From the NCBI GenBank assembly GCA_964586135.1, contig CAZPGS010000053.1, positions 1 to 6,005 on the forward strand: a stretch of 6,005 nt of DNA. The letters are read 5' to 3'. Both the position numbers and the translations under genes were made by a program. How positions within the stretch are numbered: the first letter of the stretch is position 1; every line of letters begins with the position of its first letter. The notes beneath the pieces were generated by a model that saw only the letters and a program-made list of their open reading frames with translations, searched no databases and had not been told where the DNA came from. This stretch comes from WYZ-LMO8 sp964586135 (lineage in GTDB: Archaea; Thermoproteota; Methanomethylicia; Nezhaarchaeales; WYZ-LMO8). Positions 4,713 through 6,005 of the stretch are shown one piece after another.

Positions 4713-5338
4713 GATGGAGCTCAAAGCCCTCCAGAAGAGGCTGGGACTGACAACGGTCTTCGCAACGCACGAGGTGATCGAGGCCGAGGAGCTGGCCGAC
4801 AGAGCAGCGGTGCTGGTAAGGGGTGAACTGAGATGTGCAGGACCCTTTAACTGCGTCTTCTTCGAGCAAGAAGACCTTAGAGTGAGGGAGGTGCTCGGAG
4901 GTCCTAACATCTTAGAGTGCGCAGGCCTCAAGCTAGTGCATGAAGGGCTACTAAGGTCAAGTGCAAAGGGATAAGATTGCTAGCTCCCTACGACGGGGGG
5001 TGAAAGGAAGATAGCCATGCCCCCTGAGGGGGTCATATTAATGAAGACCTCAAACCCTAAATCCAAGTTCAACACGTTTAAGGGCGTAGTCGAGGAGATC
5101 CTGAAAGAAGGGTCCTACTATAGGATAAAGGGTCTTAATCGGGGGGCCGAGCCTGCTCTGCATAAAGCCGGAGGACGAGTACGACTTAGCACTGAGCGTG
5201 GGAGATGAAGTCTACGTCAAGATCCCAATAAGGCGCATAAAGACCTTCTGCTGCCCTAACCATCATGACCGGTCGAAGCAGACCTCAGGCTCGATCGAGG
5301 GCAGGTGCTCGACCCGGCCTCAGTTACGAGCTCCCTAA
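4702..5338 (+). pseudogene. C-terminal fragment of an ABC transporter ATPase with TOBE domain
   Basis: Import ATPases drive uptake through a membrane permease. Here only the end survives. The frame from about 4702 reads RRLRMELKALQKRLGLTTVF, then the H-loop (ATHE), EELADRAAVLVRGEL, and REVLGGPNILEC. Walker A, Q-loop, signature and Walker B are missing. The TOBE domain continues in three other frames: VKCKGIRLLAPYDGG (4956-5000), RKIAMPPEGVILMK...FKGVVEEILKEGSYYRIK (5005-5130), then VLIGGPSLLCIKPEDEYD and GDEVYVKIPIRRIKTF (to about 5249). The shifts fit one lost G near 4955, one extra G in the G6 run 4995-5000, and one extra G at 5130-5132. The final frame closes at TAA 5336-5338. PNILEC and the TOBE pattern recall archaeal tungstate/molybdate- or sugar-type importers; the substrate is not known. 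The fragment is convergent with and slightly overlaps cooC. Confidence 0.75.
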
Positions 5339-6005
5339 GAGTCCGGCTTTCCTCAATATCGCCTCCACGTCGCGAGTAGCGGTATTTGCGCGCAGAGGTC
5401 CGCCCTCAAGGCACGACTCGAAGACTTCTTCGTCGAAGCTTATCACGCCGTCGACCTCGAGCCCCACTTCACTTGCCTTCCTCTCGACGCGCCCCACGAC
5501 TCTAGAAGTGGCCTTATTCAGAACGAGCCAGAACCTCTTGCCATGGCTCTGAGAGAAGTCCTTGAGGTCCCTCGCCAGCACCAAGGCATCTGCCGTGGGG
5601 TCTGCGACGACCACTATCGCGTCGCACCCCTCTTCCACTCCTCTCCCCAAGTGCTCTATGCCGGCGTCGGTGTCGACAAGGGCCAACTCTCTAGGGCCCA
5701 GTACTAAGCTCTTCAACAAGATCTTAGTCAAGGAGTTGAACGGACAAGCACAGCCCTCTCCGAAGCTCCTCACCTTGCCTATGGTCACCAGCTTGATTCC
5801 TTCGGGCGAAGTGGAGACGCGCTCAGGGGCAGGTTACTTAGCTTAACCCTCTTTTCAGTGCCCCCTAATGCCCTCGCTATGTCCGCCTCGCCTCTATGGA
5901 ATATTCTCCTCTTGCCACCTAAGTACTCGGCTAGGGGCTTTGGGGCTCAACCCCTAAGAGCTTGGGCAGCAAGATGTTGGACTCGTCAGAGTCCACTAAG
6001 AGCAC
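5324..6005 (-). pseudogene. cooC: CooC/AcsF-type nickel-insertion ATPase, partial at the right edge, two frameshifts
   Basis: CooC-family MinD-like ATPases use ATP to load nickel into carbon monoxide dehydrogenase or acetyl-CoA synthase. The P-loop lies beyond the window. Visible from the edge are VLLVDSDESNILLPKLLGVE (typical of the family), then PKPLAEYLGGKRRIFHRGEAD and KRVKLSNLPLS, then EGIKLVTIGKVRSFGEGCAC. The CxC of GCACPFNSL matches the metal-binding CxC of CooC. Then come LALVDTDAGIEHLGRG (switch-like; Asp where relatives often have Glu), AIVVVADPTADAL and WLVLNKATSR, the nucleotide-binding NK motif. It ends at TAA 5326-5324. Two frame changes are needed: in the C4 run at 5942-5945 (one C short) and at GCGC 5818-5823 (two extra bases or one lost). 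If these are real the protein is dead; from GTG 5788 a 154-aa piece stays open. CooC implies CO or acetyl-CoA pathway metabolism, now or in the past. Confidence 0.8.

Noticed and set aside
4602..4931. Minus-strand ORFs opposite the ABC fragments
   Set aside because: They have no motif and biased Ser/Leu composition; the plus strand carries the H-loop and TOBE sequence.
5265..5846. Plus-strand ORFs opposite CooC
   Set aside because: They are Ser/Thr/Pro-rich antisense frames; the minus strand shows CooC motifs including CxC and the NK motif.
1..6005. CRISPR array or IS element
   Set aside because: No regularly spaced repeats, no transposase frame and no terminal inverted repeats flanking a gene were seen.

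Overview
The window is archaeal, most likely from the Thermoproteota/TACK side (Korarchaeota, Aigarchaeota and Bathyarchaeia-like lineages all remain possible; I cannot place it further). The grounds are a tRNA-Val gene without encoded CCA, TATA boxes about 25 nt before GTG codons (leaderless starts), an archaeal-type tyrosine recombinase, VapBC, a DUF364 protein and a CooC-type ATPase.

Region 1 (1 to about 2080, all genes on the minus strand) is AT-rich: 181-240 is about 37% G+C, against about 68% for 3781-3840. It is one end of an integrated element lodged at the 3' end of tRNA-Val(UAC) (2082-2156). An integrase reads away from the tRNA and is followed by a tight string of small genes with overlapping or near-overlapping ends: a 50-aa charged protein, a 'YLVEGWQF' micro-protein, an unknown helical protein of about 175 aa, and the start of a CxxC protein that runs off the left edge. 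The integrase carries an in-frame TAG and a frameshift, and two of the small genes each read best with one frameshift.

Region 2 (2157-5340) is GC-richer chromosomal DNA. It holds a vapB/vapC toxin-antitoxin pair in which vapC is cut by TGA; a convergent intact gene for an unknown 139-aa protein; an intact DUF4213/DUF364 putative metal-chelation protein; and the wreck of an ABC transporter. In the wreck, the N-terminus of a substrate-binding-like protein is joined directly to the last part of an ATPase with a TOBE domain, with a 10-bp tandem duplication and three further frame changes.

Region 3 (5324-6005, minus strand) is most of a CooC/AcsF-type nickel-insertion ATPase, cut by the right edge. 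It keeps the CxC metal motif but needs two frame changes to be read through.

Spacers: 2198-2362 holds nothing I can support beyond flanking promoters. 3475-3672 holds two divergent promoters. 4420-4513 holds one promoter.

The dominant theme is damage. About a dozen lesions fall in the element, the toxin, the transporter and CooC, while the tRNA, the 139-aa gene and the DUF364 gene are clean. Many are one-base changes in short homopolymers, so sequencing or assembly error must be weighed against real decay. The two stop substitutions, the 10-bp duplication and the deletion-fusion are harder to explain as base-calling error.
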